From Rubrobacter tropicus (lineage in GTDB: Bacteria; Actinomycetota; Rubrobacteria; Rubrobacterales; Rubrobacteraceae), in the NCBI RefSeq assembly GCF_011492945.1, contig NZ_CP045119.1, forward strand, positions 1 to 64,000: DNA of 64,000 nt, read 5' to 3'. The notes under the pieces are model-generated. The model was given only the letters and a program-made list of their open reading frames with translations. It was not told the origin of the DNA and did not search any database. The position numbers and the translations under genes were made by a program. Each line of letters starts with the position of its first letter. Positions within the stretch are counted from its first letter, which is position 1. Below are positions 1-11,590 of the stretch, one piece after another.

Positions 1-1338
1 GTGGCGGGACGGGTAGACCAGGTATGGGCCGAGGTATTGGACCGGGCGTCCGAGCAGATCGACGTCTCCTCACTGAGGGTTTGGTTCGAGGGGATAAGGC
101 CCGTGGACGTGCGGGAAGACAGGTTGGAGATCTCCGTCCCCAACACCTTCGCCAAGGAGTACATCGAGAGCCGCTTCCGCTCGCTCCTCGAAGAGGTTCT
201 CGACTCGGTAATGGGCCGGGAGAGCTCGCTGGTGGTCAGCGTCGGCAGCCCTGCCGGAGCAGGGAACGGCGCCTCGGACGGGGCGGAGTCGGTGCTCAAC
301 GCCAGGGCGCCCCGGTCGTTCAAGGCCAAGTACACCTTCGACACGTTCGTGATCGGGGCCGGCAACCGGTTCGCCCACGCCGCGACCCTTGCCGTGGCCG
401 AGACGCCCGGCGTCGTCTACAACCCGCTCTTCATCTACGGGGGCGTGGGCCTTGGCAAGACGCACCTGTTGCGGGCAGTCGGTCATTACGTCGAAGACCA
501 GGACCCCAGCATGAGGATCCGGTACGTCACCTGCGAGCAGTTCACCAACGACTTCATAAACTCCATGAGGGACAACTCCCCTTTGGACTTCCAGAAGCGC
601 TACCGGGAACAGGACGTTCTGCTCGTGGACGACATACAGTTTCTGGAGAACAAGGTGGAGACGCAAGAAGCGTTCTTCCACACCTTCAACGCGCTATACG
701 AAGAGAACAAGCAGATCGTCATAGCCTCCGACCGGCACCCGAAATACATACAGACCCTCGAAAACCGTCTCGTCAGCCGCTTCGAGTGGGGACTCGTCAC
801 GGACATCCAGCCGCCCGACCTCGAAACCAGGATCGCGATCCTGCGCAAAAAGGCGATCATGGACCGCCTGGAGGTCGACGACGAAGTCCTGACGTTCATA
901 GCGTCCAAGGTCTCGACGAACATCCGGGAGCTCGAAGGGGCCCTGGTCCGCATACTCGCCTACGCTTCGCTCTACGAGAGACGGGTAAGCGTTGCCCTGG
1001 CGGAGGAAGTCCTCAAAGACATCTTGCCTGACCAGGCGTACCGCGAGATCCCGATAGAGCTGATCCAGCACGAAGTCTGCCGGTACTTCGGTATCGCGAA
1101 GGCGGACCTCGTCGGCCAGAGCCGCTCCAAGGGCTTCGCCTACCCCCGCCAGGTCGCCATGTACCTCTCCCGCGAACTCACCGACGAGTCCCTGCCAAAA
1201 ATAGGCAAGGCCTTCGGGGGCCGCGACCACTCGACCGTCATGCACGCGACCGCCAAGATATCCAGGCTCATAAACAGCGACAGGGACGCCTTCAACCAGA
1301 TCCACGAGCTCACCTCGCACGTGAAGAGTAAGCGCTGA
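1..1338 (+). CDS. dnaA: Chromosomal replication initiator protein DnaA
   Basis: DnaA, the cytoplasmic AAA+ initiator that binds the boxes downstream and melts the origin. Seen: 445 aa from a GTG at the first base. Domain I spans about residues 1-85, followed by a short linker to about 105. The AAA+ domain carries Walker [10 protein letters not shown] near residue 147 and Walker [10 protein letters not shown] near 208. The C-terminal domain IV ends with the helix-turn-helix signature [11 protein letters not shown] near 410. Length and domain order are normal. Any upstream promoter lies outside the window. The gene points towards the box-rich region that follows, as in the usual dnaA-oriC-dnaN layout. 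Confidence 0.98.
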   Translation: MAGRVDQVWAEVLDRASEQIDVSSLRVWFEGIRPVDVREDRLEISVPNTFAKEYIESRFRSLLEEVLDSVMGRESSLVVSVGSPAGAGNGASDGAESVLNARAPRSFKAKYTFDTFVIGAGNRFAHAATLAVAETPGVVYNPLFIYGGVGLGKTHLLRAVGHYVEDQDPSMRIRYVTCEQFTNDFINSMRDNSPLDFQKRYREQDVLLVDDIQFLENKVETQEAFFHTFNALYEENKQIVIASDRHPKYIQTLENRLVSRFEWGLVTDIQPPDLETRIAILRKKAIMDRLEVDDEVLTFIASKVSTNIRELEGALVRILAYASLYERRVSVALAEEVLKDILPDQAYREIPIELIQHEVCRYFGIAKADLVGQSRSKGFAYPRQVAMYLSRELTDESLPKIGKAFGGRDHSTVMHATAKISRLINSDRDAFNQIHELTSHVKSKR

Positions 1339-1836
1339 ACCCCCTCCCCCCAGGGCAGCAACTTTGTAACAAATACACGGGCTCCCGACGCCGATATATC
1401 CACACCCTATCCACAGGTTCAGGGTTTTCCTGTGGATAACCCCCTCGAAACTGTCCACAGCTTTCGTGACTTATCCACAGGTTCTGTGGATAAGTGCTTG
1501 TTTTTGTGGATAAGTCGCGCGCTTCGAGTGGTTCACAAGAATACCAGTCGTATTTGCCTGTGGATAAACCTGTGGATAAGAGGGGTAAAAGCTGTGGATA
1601 AGTCTGTGGATAAAAATGTGGATAACCTCAGCCTGTGGATAACTCGGCACTTATCCACAATTTATCCACAGCAAAACGGGAGTTATCCACAATTTCTTCC
1701 ACAGGCGTCACCGGTAGCATTGGGCTTAAGTAAAGCGGATTTTGGCGGTTATCCACATATCCACAGGCCTTATTATTATTATTAATCTAATAAATATATG
1801 TTCCAGTAGTAATAATAAGGGGAGAAGGGAGGCAAA
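1339..1836. other. oriC: Replication origin oriC (dnaA-dnaN intergenic region)
   Basis: A 498-bp region without a gene. It holds 14 perfect DnaA boxes. Five read TTATCCACA, starting at 1471, 1651, 1662, 1683 and 1749. Nine are in the opposite orientation (TGTGGATAA), starting at 1431, 1485, 1505, 1559, 1571, 1593, 1605, 1617 and 1634. One-mismatch boxes occur at 1396 (ATATCCACA), 1408 (CTATCCACA) and 1757 (ATATCCACA). The reverse boxes at 1593/1605/1617 and 1559/1571 repeat at exactly 12 bp. An AT-rich stretch follows at about 1770-1820. Orientation switches from mainly reverse to forward near 1650, so the boxes face the AT-rich stretch. The assignment rests on box density, gene context and the unwinding element. 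Confidence 0.97.
1749..1800 (+). promoter_or_regulatory. Basal unwinding element with DnaA-trios
   Basis: Seen: a perfect box at 1749-1757, an overlapping near-box at 1757-1765, a GC-rich GGCC at 1766-1769, then five TTA triplets at 1770-1784. On the bottom strand read 3' to 5' these are five AAT trios, followed by AT-rich sequence to about 1800. Known: DnaA box, GC spacer, then 3'-(G/A)AT-5' trios is the order of the bacterial basal unwinding element, where DnaA filaments load onto single strand. Inferred: melting starts here and proceeds towards dnaN. Confidence 0.75.
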
Positions 1837-2988
1837 ATGAGGGCCGTTTGTAGCACCGATGTCTTTGGTAAAAAGCTTGCTCTGGTCTCGCGGGGGGTCT
1901 CTGCGAGGTCGACGATCCAGTTGCTTGGTGGGATCTTGCTCGAGGTCGAGGACGGGGCGCTGAAGTTGAGCGCTACGGACATGGAGATCTCGATCCAGAC
2001 CACTTCGCCGGCGGAGATCGAAGGCGAGGGGCGGGTGGTCATCCCGGCTCGCATCTTCAACGACATCGTGCGGTCGTTGCCGGCCGGAAACTTCACGCTC
2101 GAGTACGACGGCTCCGAGGGGACCGTCAGGCTCGCCGCCGGCGAGAACGAGTACACCATTAGGGCCTACGCGGCGGACGACTACCCGAAGCTGCCGGAGT
2201 TCGACGCCGAGGGGGCGTTCAGGATGCCCGGCGAGTCGCTCGTGGAGACCGTGGAGAAGGTGTCCCGGTCGTATTCGAGGGACGAGACCAGGCCGGTGCT
2301 CACCGGGATCCTGATCTCCTTCGAGGACGCCAGGGTTCGGATGGTCACCACCGACTCCTACCGTCTCAGCATCAAGGAGACCGAGTTGGCGACGACGCCT
2401 TTCGAGGATTCGAGGGAGGCGATCATCCCGGCCAGGGCCATGACGGAGGTCTCCAGGATCTTCTCCGGCTCCGACGAAAACGACGTCGAGGTCTCGCTCT
2501 CGGAGAACCAGGCGCTCTTCAGGATCGGGGACGTGGTCTTCGGCACCAGGCTCATCGACGGGAACTTCCCGGAGTACCGGCGGCTGTTGCCGAGCGGCTT
2601 CGAGCGCGAGATCTCCGTCTCCAGGGAAGACTTGATGGGGACCCTGCGCCGGGTCAACCTGTTCGCCCAGAGGCAGACGCCGCCCGTGCCGGTGAGCCTC
2701 TCGTTCACGGAGGGCTCGGTCGAGGTGATCGTCAAGAACGGCGACGTGGGCGAGGCCCACGAGAAGCTGCCGGCAAACAGCGAGGACGATTTCCTGATCT
2801 CCTTCAACCCCGGCTACTTGCTCGACGGCGTCTCGGCGATAGACACGGAGAAGGTCAAATTCAAGCTCAACGAGGCGCTCAAGCCGGGCTTGATCGTGCC
2901 GGGCGAGAACGGCGAGGAGAACGGGGACGGCGGCGAGCCGGACTTCTTGTACCTGATCATGCCGATGCGCGACCCTTCCCGAAGCTAG
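1837..2988 (+). CDS. dnaN: DNA polymerase III beta sliding clamp
   Basis: Beta clamp, which forms the dimeric ring that tethers polymerase III to DNA. It is 383 aa, normal for the family, with the three repeated clamp folds recognisable from family-like stretches such as YKLPEF-type YPKLPEFDAE in domain 1 and the C-terminal hydrophobic ending LIMPMR near residue 379 (the usual ending is LxMPMR). The ATG at 1837 is preceded by the strong Shine-Dalgarno sequence GGGAGG about 5 nt upstream. An acidic, glycine-rich insertion (near residues 350-370, GENGEENGDGGE) lies just before the last strand and is longer than usual. The next gene starts on the base after the stop codon, so dnaN, the S4 gene and recF are probably co-transcribed. 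Confidence 0.98.
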   Translation: MRAVCSTDVFGKKLALVSRGVSARSTIQLLGGILLEVEDGALKLSATDMEISIQTTSPAEIEGEGRVVIPARIFNDIVRSLPAGNFTLEYDGSEGTVRLAAGENEYTIRAYAADDYPKLPEFDAEGAFRMPGESLVETVEKVSRSYSRDETRPVLTGILISFEDARVRMVTTDSYRLSIKETELATTPFEDSREAIIPARAMTEVSRIFSGSDENDVEVSLSENQALFRIGDVVFGTRLIDGNFPEYRRLLPSGFEREISVSREDLMGTLRRVNLFAQRQTPPVPVSLSFTEGSVEVIVKNGDVGEAHEKLPANSEDDFLISFNPGYLLDGVSAIDTEKVKFKLNEALKPGLIVPGENGEENGDGGEPDFLYLIMPMRDPSRS

Positions 2989-3183
2989 TTGGACCCCGAA
3001 CCCGGCATAACGCTCGGGCAGGCGTTGAAGGCCTCTGACCTCGTCGGGAGCGGGGGGGAGGCGAAGGTCCTGATCCAGGCGGGGGAGGTCCTCGTGAACG
3101 GCGAGGTCGAGACCCGCCGCGGCCGGAAGCTCGTCCCGGGCGACGTTGTCGAGGTGGGTGACGAACGCCTGGAGGTCGGTTGA
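2989..3183 (+). CDS. S4-domain RNA-binding protein (YaaA/RlbA-like)
   Basis: A 64-aa protein consisting almost entirely of an S4 RNA-binding fold. It has the typical core IQAGEVLVNGEVETRRGRKL (residues about 24-43) and the closing GDVVEVGDERLEV. Small S4 proteins of this kind (YaaA/RlbA in Bacillus) sit between dnaN and recF and are associated with ribosome biogenesis; the exact role here is inference. It starts with TTG directly after the dnaN stop and its TGA overlaps the TTG start of recF by 4 nt, so translational coupling is likely. The position is more typical of Firmicutes than of well-studied Actinobacteria. Confidence 0.85.
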   Translation: MDPEPGITLGQALKASDLVGSGGEAKVLIQAGEVLVNGEVETRRGRKLVPGDVVEVGDERLEVG

Positions 3184-4331
3184 CCTCGTACCTGCGCGCC
3201 CTGCGCCTCGTCAACTTCCGCAATTACCCCGACGACACGGTCCTCCTCGGCCCGGGCCTGAACGTCGTGGTCGGGGACAACGCCCAGGGGAAGACCAACC
3301 TGCTCGAAGCGATCTCCTTTGCCGTCACCGGCTCCTCCACCCGCACCGCCAACGACGCCGAGGTGGTCCGCTGGAAACAGGACTTCGCCCGCGTCGAGGC
3401 CCGCGTCTCCTTCGACGACTCTTCGGACGAACGCAAGGTCGCCGTCGGCTACGCCCCCGGCCAGAAGAAGCGCCTCACCGTGGACGGGGCGTCCGCGGCT
3501 TCGCTCGCAAACTACTCCGCCGGCGGTGCGGGGGTACGGGCCGTCACGTTCTTCCCCGACGACATCAGGATCGTGAAAGGTTCCCCATCGGACCGTAGGG
3601 AGTTTCTCGATGGGCTCCTCTCGACCCTGAAGCCCTCTTACGCGAGGGCCGTGTCGGAGTACGCCAAAGCCGTCCAGCAACGCAACCAGCTGCTGCGAAG
3701 AATCAGGGACGGTTTCTCGTCAGAGCGGACGTTGTGGACGTGGGACCGGAAGGTGATCGAGCTCGGGGAAGAGGTGCTCCGGGGCCGCCAGGCGGCCATA
3801 GGGCCCCTCGAGCACTACTTCGAAAGCTCTCTAAGGGCCCTGTACGGCTCGGAGAAGGCCGCGATCCGTTACTCCTATAGCGCCACCCTCGACGGCTACG
3901 CGGAGACGCTCAGAGGGGCGCACAGCTCGGACATCGACAGGGGCACGACCTCCGTGGGGCCGCACCGGGACGACTTCGAGGTGCTGCTCGGCGGGGTGAA
4001 CCTCACGACGTTCGGTTCGCAGGGCCAGCAGCGGCTGGCCACGCTCGCGCTCAAGTTCGCGGCCAGGGACCACATCAGGGGGGAGACGGGGGAGGACCCG
4101 ATCCTGCTCTTCGACGACGTCATGAGCGAGCTGGACGAGCGCCGGCGAGACTTTCTCTCGGGATACTTTCTGGAGAGCACGCAGGCCGTCATAACCACCA
4201 CGAACCTCGAATACTTCGACGCCGAAGTCCTCGGCCGGGCCCGCGTGATACGCATATCTGGTGGCGCCGTCGTGGATACTACAAGCGGTAGTGTAAGCGC
4301 GCGGGAGTTGTCGTCTCAGAAAAAGGCTTAG
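3180..4331 (+). CDS. recF: DNA replication and repair protein RecF
   Basis: RecF, an SMC-like ATPase that works with RecO/RecR to load RecA at single-strand gaps. It is 383 aa. Walker A GDNAQGKT is at residues 32-39, the ABC-type signature FGSQGQQR is near 280, and Walker B ILLFDDVMSELD is near 307-318; all are intact. The TTG start at 3180 overlaps the end of the S4 gene. Only 129 bp separate recF from gyrB. In many Actinobacteria this gap holds a DUF721 gene (dciA); there is no room for one here. Confidence 0.97.
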   Translation: MTSYLRALRLVNFRNYPDDTVLLGPGLNVVVGDNAQGKTNLLEAISFAVTGSSTRTANDAEVVRWKQDFARVEARVSFDDSSDERKVAVGYAPGQKKRLTVDGASAASLANYSAGGAGVRAVTFFPDDIRIVKGSPSDRREFLDGLLSTLKPSYARAVSEYAKAVQQRNQLLRRIRDGFSSERTLWTWDRKVIELGEEVLRGRQAAIGPLEHYFESSLRALYGSEKAAIRYSYSATLDGYAETLRGAHSSDIDRGTTSVGPHRDDFEVLLGGVNLTTFGSQGQQRLATLALKFAARDHIRGETGEDPILLFDDVMSELDERRRDFLSGYFLESTQAVITTTNLEYFDAEVLGRARVIRISGGAVVDTTSGSVSARELSSQKKA

Positions 4332-4359
4332 GTAAGCCACAAAACCGCAAAAACGCGCG

Positions 4360-4387
4360 TTGAGAAACGCGGGAGTTGTGTTACAAT
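4360..4387 (+). promoter_or_regulatory. Probable gyrB promoter
   Basis: TTGAGA at 4360-4365 and TACAAT at 4382-4387, spaced 16 bp, predict a transcript start near 4394 and a leader of about 67 nt before gyrB. The -35/-10 pair and spacing match the proposed ssb promoter near 55959. Confidence 0.55.
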
Positions 4388-4448
4388 CTCCGGGTGCAAA
4401 CCTCTATCGAAAAGAACGGTCTTGTTACTTTCGCGGAACATGAGATGA

Positions 4449-6398
<1,950 letters not shown>

Positions 6399-6510
6399 CA
6401 GGGACGGCGCCGGGACACCCGGGCGGGAGAACCCGGGCCGGCGCCACGCGGACGGGAATACGAGGGGGAGGGATACCTGAACACCAGAGGCGACATAACG
6501 AGGAATCCAG

Positions 6511-9069
6511 ATGCTTGATACTTTCTCGGGGAACATCCGTCCCCACTCCATAGAAGACGAGATAAAGGACTCGTTCCTTAGTTACGCGATGAGCGTGATC
6601 GTCTCCCGCGCCCTCCCGGACGTGCGGGACGGCCTGAAGCCCGTACACAGGCGGGTCCTCTACGCCATGCACGACCTCGGGTTGCAGCCGAACCGGCCCT
6701 ACCGCAAGAGCGCCACGGTCGTCGGCGAGGTCATCGGTAAGTACCACCCGCACGGCGACTCCGCCGTCTACGACACGCTGACCAGGCTCGCCCAGAACTT
6801 CTCGATGCGCTACCCGCTCGTCGACGGCCAGGGCAACTTCGGCAGCGTCGACGGGGACCCGCCGGCCGCCATGAGGTACACCGAGGCGCGCCTCACGCGG
6901 ATGGCGACCGAGATGCTCAGGGACATCAGTTCGGACACCGTGAACTTCGTCCCGAACTTCGACGAGAGCCAGCGCCAGCCCGAGGTGTTGCCGGCGCGGT
7001 ACCCGAACCTGCTCGTCAACGGCTCGGACGGCATCGCGGTCGGGATGGCCACCAAGATACCGCCCCACAACCTCGGCGAGGTCATCGACGCGACCGTGGC
7101 GCTCATAGACGACCCCGAGCTCGACGACGAGGACGTCGCCAGGCACATCAAGGGGCCGGACTTCCCGACGGGCGGCGTCATCGTCGGCTTGAGGGGCATC
7201 AAGGACGCGGTGACGACCGGGCGCGGGTCGGTGCGGGTGCAGGCGCGGGCGCATACCGAGCAGATCAAGGGCAACAGGACCCAGATCGTGGTCACCGAGA
7301 TCCCCTACCAGGTCAACAAGAGCTACCTGCTGCAGAAGATCGCCGAGCTCGTCAAGGAGCGCAAGCTCGACGGCATCTCCGACCTGCGCGACGAGTCCGA
7401 CCGGAACGGGATGCGGATCGTCGTGGAGCTCAAGCGCGAGGCCATACCGAAGGTGGTCCTGAACAACCTCTACAAGCACACCCAGATGCAGCAGAGCTTC
7501 GGCGTGAACCTCGTGGCTCTCGTGGGCGGCGTCCCGAAGACCCTCTCGTACAGGGAGGTCCTCAAGCACTACGTCGCCCACCAGTTCGAGGTCGTAACCC
7601 GCAGGACCCGGTACGAGCTCGAGCGGGCGCAGGCGCGGGCGCACATCCTCGAAGGGTTGCTCATCGCGCTCCTGAACCTGGATGAGGTCGTGGCGACGAT
7701 CCGCCGGAGCCGGTCCGTCGAGACGGCGCGCAACAACCTGATGAAGAACTTCAAGCTCTCCGAGCGCCAGGCGCAGGCGATCCTGGACCTCAGGTTGCAG
7801 CGGCTCACAGCGATGGAGCGGCAGAAGGTCGAGCAGGAGCACAAGGACCTGCGGGAGAAGATCGAGTACCTCGAGAGCGTGCTCGCCGACGAGGGCCTGG
7901 TGTACGGGATCATCAAGGATGAGCTCGCCGAGGTGCGCGCGGCCTACGCCGACGAGCGCCGCACGGCCATCACCGCAGAAGAAGGCGTCGACTTCGAGAT
8001 AGAGGACCTCATAGCCGAAGAGGAGATGGTCATCTCCATCTCCAACGGCGGCTACCTCAAGAGCGTGCCCGTCAATACCTTCCGCAAGCAGGGCCGCGGT
8101 GGGATCGGTGTCGCCGGGATGGAGCTCAAGGAGGGCGATTACATCGACCACCTCTTCATCACGACGACCCACCACTACATGCTTTTCTTCACCAACAGGG
8201 GCAAGGTGTACAGGCTCAAGGTCCACCAACTGCCGAGGATGGGCAGAACTGCCAAGGGCCGGCACATCGCCAACCTGCTCCCGTTCGCTCAGGGGGAGAG
8301 GATCCAGACCGTCATCGCCACCAAGGAGTTCGACGAGGCGGCGTACCTGCTCTTCGCCACGAAAAACGGGATCGTCAAGAAGACGAACTTCCTGGAGTAC
8401 AACACGCCGCTCAAGGCCGACGGGATCATCGCGATAAACCTCGCCGACGACGACGAGTTGATCTCCGTGCGTGAGGTCTCCGAGGGCGCCGACGTCATCA
8501 TGGTCAGCCGCAACGGCAAGGGCATCCGCTTCAAGCAGAGCGACGCGAGGCCCATGGGCCGGGCGACCGCCGGCGTCAAGGGGCTCACGCTCGGCAAGGA
8601 CGACGTCGTGCTCAGCATGGACGTCGTCAACGACGACGCGGCGGACCTGTTCATGATCACGGAGAAGGGCTTCGGTAAGCGCACGGCCCTCTCCCAGTTC
8701 CGTCCCCAGGGCCGCGGCGGTCAGGGCGTCATTGCCCTCAAGACCGACGGCGAGCGCGGCAAGCTCAAGGGCGTTCGGGTCGTGCGTCCGGGCCTGCACG
8801 AGCTGGTCATAGTCTCGAACTTCGGGACCACGATCCGGATCGACGCGGACTCGGTCTCGCAGCAGGGGCGCGCGGCGCAGGGAGTCAGGGTGATGAACCT
8901 GCGCAGCGGCGACTCGGTGAGCGCGCTGGCGAAGGTGGCGGCGTCGAGGTCCGCCGACGCCGACGGGGCCACCGACGAGCTCTCGCTGGAGGAGATCACG
9001 GGCGAGGAGGAGATCAACGATTCCGCCGCCGGCCTGCCGGAGGCGAACGGCTCAGGGGGAGGGGAATAG
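6511..9069 (+). CDS. gyrA: DNA gyrase subunit A
   Basis: Breakage-reunion subunit of gyrase, 852 aa. The catalytic tyrosine is Tyr123 in [10 protein letters not shown]. The quinolone-resistance region [11 protein letters not shown] keeps Ser84 and Asp88 (equivalent to E. coli 83 and 87), so it looks drug-sensitive. The C-terminal beta-pinwheel carries the GyrA-box-like QGRGGIG near residue 530 and a second similar PQGRGGQG near 730. The tail is acidic ([12 protein letters not shown]). The ATG at 6511 follows AGGAA. The next gene begins 1 nt after the stop codon. Confidence 0.98.
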   Translation: MLDTFSGNIRPHSIEDEIKDSFLSYAMSVIVSRALPDVRDGLKPVHRRVLYAMHDLGLQPNRPYRKSATVVGEVIGKYHPHGDSAVYDTLTRLAQNFSMRYPLVDGQGNFGSVDGDPPAAMRYTEARLTRMATEMLRDISSDTVNFVPNFDESQRQPEVLPARYPNLLVNGSDGIAVGMATKIPPHNLGEVIDATVALIDDPELDDEDVARHIKGPDFPTGGVIVGLRGIKDAVTTGRGSVRVQARAHTEQIKGNRTQIVVTEIPYQVNKSYLLQKIAELVKERKLDGISDLRDESDRNGMRIVVELKREAIPKVVLNNLYKHTQMQQSFGVNLVALVGGVPKTLSYREVLKHYVAHQFEVVTRRTRYELERAQARAHILEGLLIALLNLDEVVATIRRSRSVETARNNLMKNFKLSERQAQAILDLRLQRLTAMERQKVEQEHKDLREKIEYLESVLADEGLVYGIIKDELAEVRAAYADERRTAITAEEGVDFEIEDLIAEEEMVISISNGGYLKSVPVNTFRKQGRGGIGVAGMELKEGDYIDHLFITTTHHYMLFFTNRGKVYRLKVHQLPRMGRTAKGRHIANLLPFAQGERIQTVIATKEFDEAAYLLFATKNGIVKKTNFLEYNTPLKADGIIAINLADDDELISVREVSEGADVIMVSRNGKGIRFKQSDARPMGRATAGVKGLTLGKDDVVLSMDVVNDDAADLFMITEKGFGKRTALSQFRPQGRGGQGVIALKTDGERGKLKGVRVVRPGLHELVIVSNFGTTIRIDADSVSQQGRAAQGVRVMNLRSGDSVSALAKVAASRSADADGATDELSLEEITGEEEINDSAAGLPEANGSGGGE

Positions 9070-9070
9070 G

Positions 9071-9484
9071 GTGCACAAAGATTGCGACGGCGTGGTCGAG
9101 TGTACGGCGCTCGTCCTGGCCGAGGGTTGCTCGGAGCTCGAAGGCCGGCTCACGCTCTTCGGGATACTCGATGAGATCCGGCCCGCCGAGAGCGGCGAGA
9201 CCTCTTTCGTCGTCTACACCAAGTTCGAGGGCTGCGAACACGCCACGGACGACGAGAGACGCGCGCGCCTGATTATCACCGACGAAGACGGGGAGATGCT
9301 CGTGGAGTCCGACGAGTACCCCATTTGGTTCGCCGACGCCGAAGACCCCGCCACCATCGTCGCCGCCTTCGACCTGCCGCCGGACTTCGCGGACGGGGAG
9401 ACGGTCCTCTGGGTAGAGGCCGTGCTGGACGACGAGACACTGTCCCAGACCGCGGTCAGGGTCCACGACCGCTACAGCGTGTAA
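9071..9484 (+). CDS. Conserved hypothetical protein, possibly DUF6941-like
   Basis: A 137-aa acidic soluble protein (GTG start) placed 1 nt after gyrA and before a strong terminator, so it is probably the last gene of the gyrase transcript. The stretch ALVLAEGCSELEGRLTLFGI resembles the opening of the DUF6941 type (a protein that 'sees' a cost or service layer such as GKLSLIGVFD), but this is recalled similarity and not a verified match. No membrane segment, signal peptide or catalytic motif is visible. It is predicted to be all-beta from alternating hydrophobic residues. Function unknown. Confidence 0.75.
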   Translation: MHKDCDGVVECTALVLAEGCSELEGRLTLFGILDEIRPAESGETSFVVYTKFEGCEHATDDERRARLIITDEDGEMLVESDEYPIWFADAEDPATIVAAFDLPPDFADGETVLWVEAVLDDETLSQTAVRVHDRYSV

Positions 9485-9494
9485 ATACCGACAA

Positions 9495-9519
9495 GAGGCC
9501 CGGGAGAACCCCGGGCCTC
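9495..9519 (+). terminator. Intrinsic terminator after the gyrase operon
   Basis: A perfect 10-bp stem: GAGGCCCGGG at 9495-9504 pairs with CCCGGGCCTC at 9510-9519 around the loop AGAAC. It is followed by CTCTCATTTG, a weak T tract. It lies between 9484 and the start at 9544. Confidence 0.8.
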
Positions 9520-9543
9520 TCTCATTTGCGAGGAAATAAACCT

Positions 9544-10743
9544 ATGCCAGAAGATCTTGCGATATTCATCGACTGGGAGAACATCTACATCTCCACGGTC
9601 ACGGAGTACAAATCAAAGCCGAACGTCTCGGCGATCCTCGAAAAGTCCCGCGAGTACGGCCGGATAGTCTCGGCCACGGCCTACGCGGACTGGACGGAGG
9701 GCGACTTCCGCCAGGCGCCGCCCACGCTCTACTCGAACGGCATCTCGCCCCGCTACATCTCGGCCCGCTACTTCCCGGGTGGCAAGGCCTCCAAGCGGCG
9801 CACCAACTCGATAGACGTGATGCTCGCGGTGGAGTGCTCGGACTTTCTGCACAAGCACCCGCAGGTGGATACCTACGTGCTCGTTACGGGGGACGGGGAC
9901 TTTATCCCGCTCGTGAGCCTCTTGCGGAGCCAGGGGAAGACGGTCGTCGTGATCGGGGTTTCGGAGGCCACCTCTTACCACCTGATCGAATCGGCCGACC
10001 ACTTCATCTCCTACGCCTCCTTGCTCGAGGAGGACCGCGCGGCGCGCACGCCGGACAAGGAGCCGAAGAAGAAGGCGGCAGACCCTTACCAGGAGCTCGT
10101 CAGGGCCGTGGAGACGCTGAAGAACGGCGGCAGGCCAAGGGTCCTCGGGCAGGTGAAGCAGCAGATGATCGTGCAGCTGGGCTCCTTCGACGAGCGAAAC
10201 GTCGGCTTCAAGAAGTTCAAGGACTTCGTGGTCGAGGCCGAACGCCGCAACCTCGTCAACACCGTGGATCAGGACCTGGAGCTCCAGGTCTACCTCCCGG
10301 ACGAGAAGATCCCCGACCTTCAAGGTTCCGACCTCGCCTCCGAGGACCCGAAGGAAGACACCACCACAAAGCAGCCCGTCCCGACCTCCCGCAACGACGG
10401 CAAGAACAACCGCGGGGACCAGAACGGGCGTCAGGCCGAGAAGCCGGAATTCGACCTTCTCGAAGACCTGACCTCCTACGAGCTCAAGACGGTCTGCAAC
10501 ACCGTCGCGGGGTTAAAGCAGCCCGCTTCGTTCGTGGAGATCTTCTCGAGCATCAGGGAGCTCGACGAGCGCGGCGAGCTGGAGCTGTCGAGGGATGAGA
10601 TCGGCGAGGTCATCAACGCGATGCTCGAAGCCGACTACCTCGACAAGGTCCGCCAGAAGCCATACGAGGCTGCCAAGGCCGACATGAACCTCTACGCCCT
10701 CAACGCCGACAAACCGGAGGTCAAGACCGCCCTCAACGCCTGA
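9544..10743 (+). CDS. NYN-domain (LabA/DUF88-type) protein with C-terminal OST-HTH/LOTUS-like region
   Basis: 399 aa. The N-terminal domain (about residues 1-165) is a PIN-like NYN fold: LAIFIDWENIY with the first Asp, NSIDVMLAVECSDF with the second, and VLVTGDGDFIPLV with the third acidic cluster. Such residues bind a metal in RNA-cleaving NYN nucleases. The middle (about 180-265) is helical and basic, then a low-complexity acidic/Asn linker follows (about 270-310). The end (about 310-390) resembles a LOTUS/OST-HTH RNA-binding domain; this is tentative. ATG 9544 is chosen because GAGG precedes it by about 8 nt and the NYN motif begins at once. RNA turnover or processing is inferred. It sits 4 nt before the next gene. 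Confidence 0.85.
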   Translation: MPEDLAIFIDWENIYISTVTEYKSKPNVSAILEKSREYGRIVSATAYADWTEGDFRQAPPTLYSNGISPRYISARYFPGGKASKRRTNSIDVMLAVECSDFLHKHPQVDTYVLVTGDGDFIPLVSLLRSQGKTVVVIGVSEATSYHLIESADHFISYASLLEEDRAARTPDKEPKKKAADPYQELVRAVETLKNGGRPRVLGQVKQQMIVQLGSFDERNVGFKKFKDFVVEAERRNLVNTVDQDLELQVYLPDEKIPDLQGSDLASEDPKEDTTTKQPVPTSRNDGKNNRGDQNGRQAEKPEFDLLEDLTSYELKTVCNTVAGLKQPASFVEIFSSIRELDERGELELSRDEIGEVINAMLEADYLDKVRQKPYEAAKADMNLYALNADKPEVKTALNA

Positions 10744-10747
10744 AGCC

Positions 10748-11590
10748 GTGCCATCCGACCTAACGCTCTCCATCGCCAGGGAGGCGGCGGAAGGGTTGGC
10801 GGGGGATGGGGCCGAAGCCGTGGTCCTCGTCGGTAGCCACGCCCGCGGCGACGCCGGGCCCGAGTCCGACGTTGACCTCCTCGCCGTTGGCCCGCAGGCG
10901 TTCTCGTTCAGGCTCGAACGTCGCGGCGGGTCGCTCGTCTCCGTGAGCTCCCGTCAGCTCGGCTCGTATCGTCGGGAGTTGGCTGACCCCGGCTCCGTCT
11001 GTGCGGCCGTCCCCGGATGGCGCGAGGCCGTGCCGGTCCACGATCCGCTGGGGATAGCGGCTTCGTTGATCGGAGAGGCGAAAGCCTGGACCTGGAAGCC
11101 GCTGGCCGAACGCTGCGACGGATGGGTGGCCGAGGAGATCACATCCTTCGCCGAGGAGGTCCACAAGCTCGTCTCCGCGCTCCGTCGCGGCAATCGCACG
11201 GCCGCCGCCGTCCAACGCTCGCTGCTCGCGACGCGCCTGGCACCCATCCTCGCCGTACACCGGCGCATCCTCTACGGCTCCGAGAACGCCCTCTGGGACA
11301 CCGTCGGGTCGGAGATGGGGGAGGAATGGCGGCGGGCGCAGTCTTCGTCCCTGGGGCTCGACGGCGAACCGTTCGAACAGACCTGCCGGGCCGCGCTAGA
11401 GTTGTACGGGCTCGCGGTTGACGACGCAGGATACCTCTTCGATGAGCGCCAGAAGCGAGTAGTGAGTCACGCCTTGGAACTCGCCGGTTTGGCTGACGAC
11501 TGGAAGCAGATCGCTGAAAACTCTAGTCGTAGAGCGGCTTGCATAAGAGATGAACCCGGAAGTTCAAAAGGTTTTGAGGTTTTCAGTTAA
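10748..11590 (+). CDS. MNT-type nucleotidyltransferase-domain protein
   Basis: 280 aa with GTG start. The nucleotidyltransferase signature GSHARGDAGPESDVDLLAV is at residues about 27-45, with the paired Asp residues needed for metal binding. A third catalytic Asp is not obvious, as in minimal MNT proteins. The C-terminal half (about 110-260) is helical, as in the HEPN-like or KNTase-C-like partners of aminoglycoside nucleotidyltransferases. The substrate cannot be told. The last ~19 residues are encoded inside an imperfect inverted repeat (11533-11634), so the native C-terminus may have been replaced. It is adjacent to the NYN gene and probably co-transcribed with it. Confidence 0.75.
   Translation: MPSDLTLSIAREAAEGLAGDGAEAVVLVGSHARGDAGPESDVDLLAVGPQAFSFRLERRGGSLVSVSSRQLGSYRRELADPGSVCAAVPGWREAVPVHDPLGIAASLIGEAKAWTWKPLAERCDGWVAEEITSFAEEVHKLVSALRRGNRTAAAVQRSLLATRLAPILAVHRRILYGSENALWDTVGSEMGEEWRRAQSSSLGLDGEPFEQTCRAALELYGLAVDDAGYLFDERQKRVVSHALELAGLADDWKQIAENSSRRAACIRDEPGSSKGFEVFS

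Noticed and set aside
1432-1785. 117-codon frame in the origin
   Set aside because: Composed of DnaA boxes; translates to repeated CGYPQ/WISR-like strings, no ribosome-binding site.
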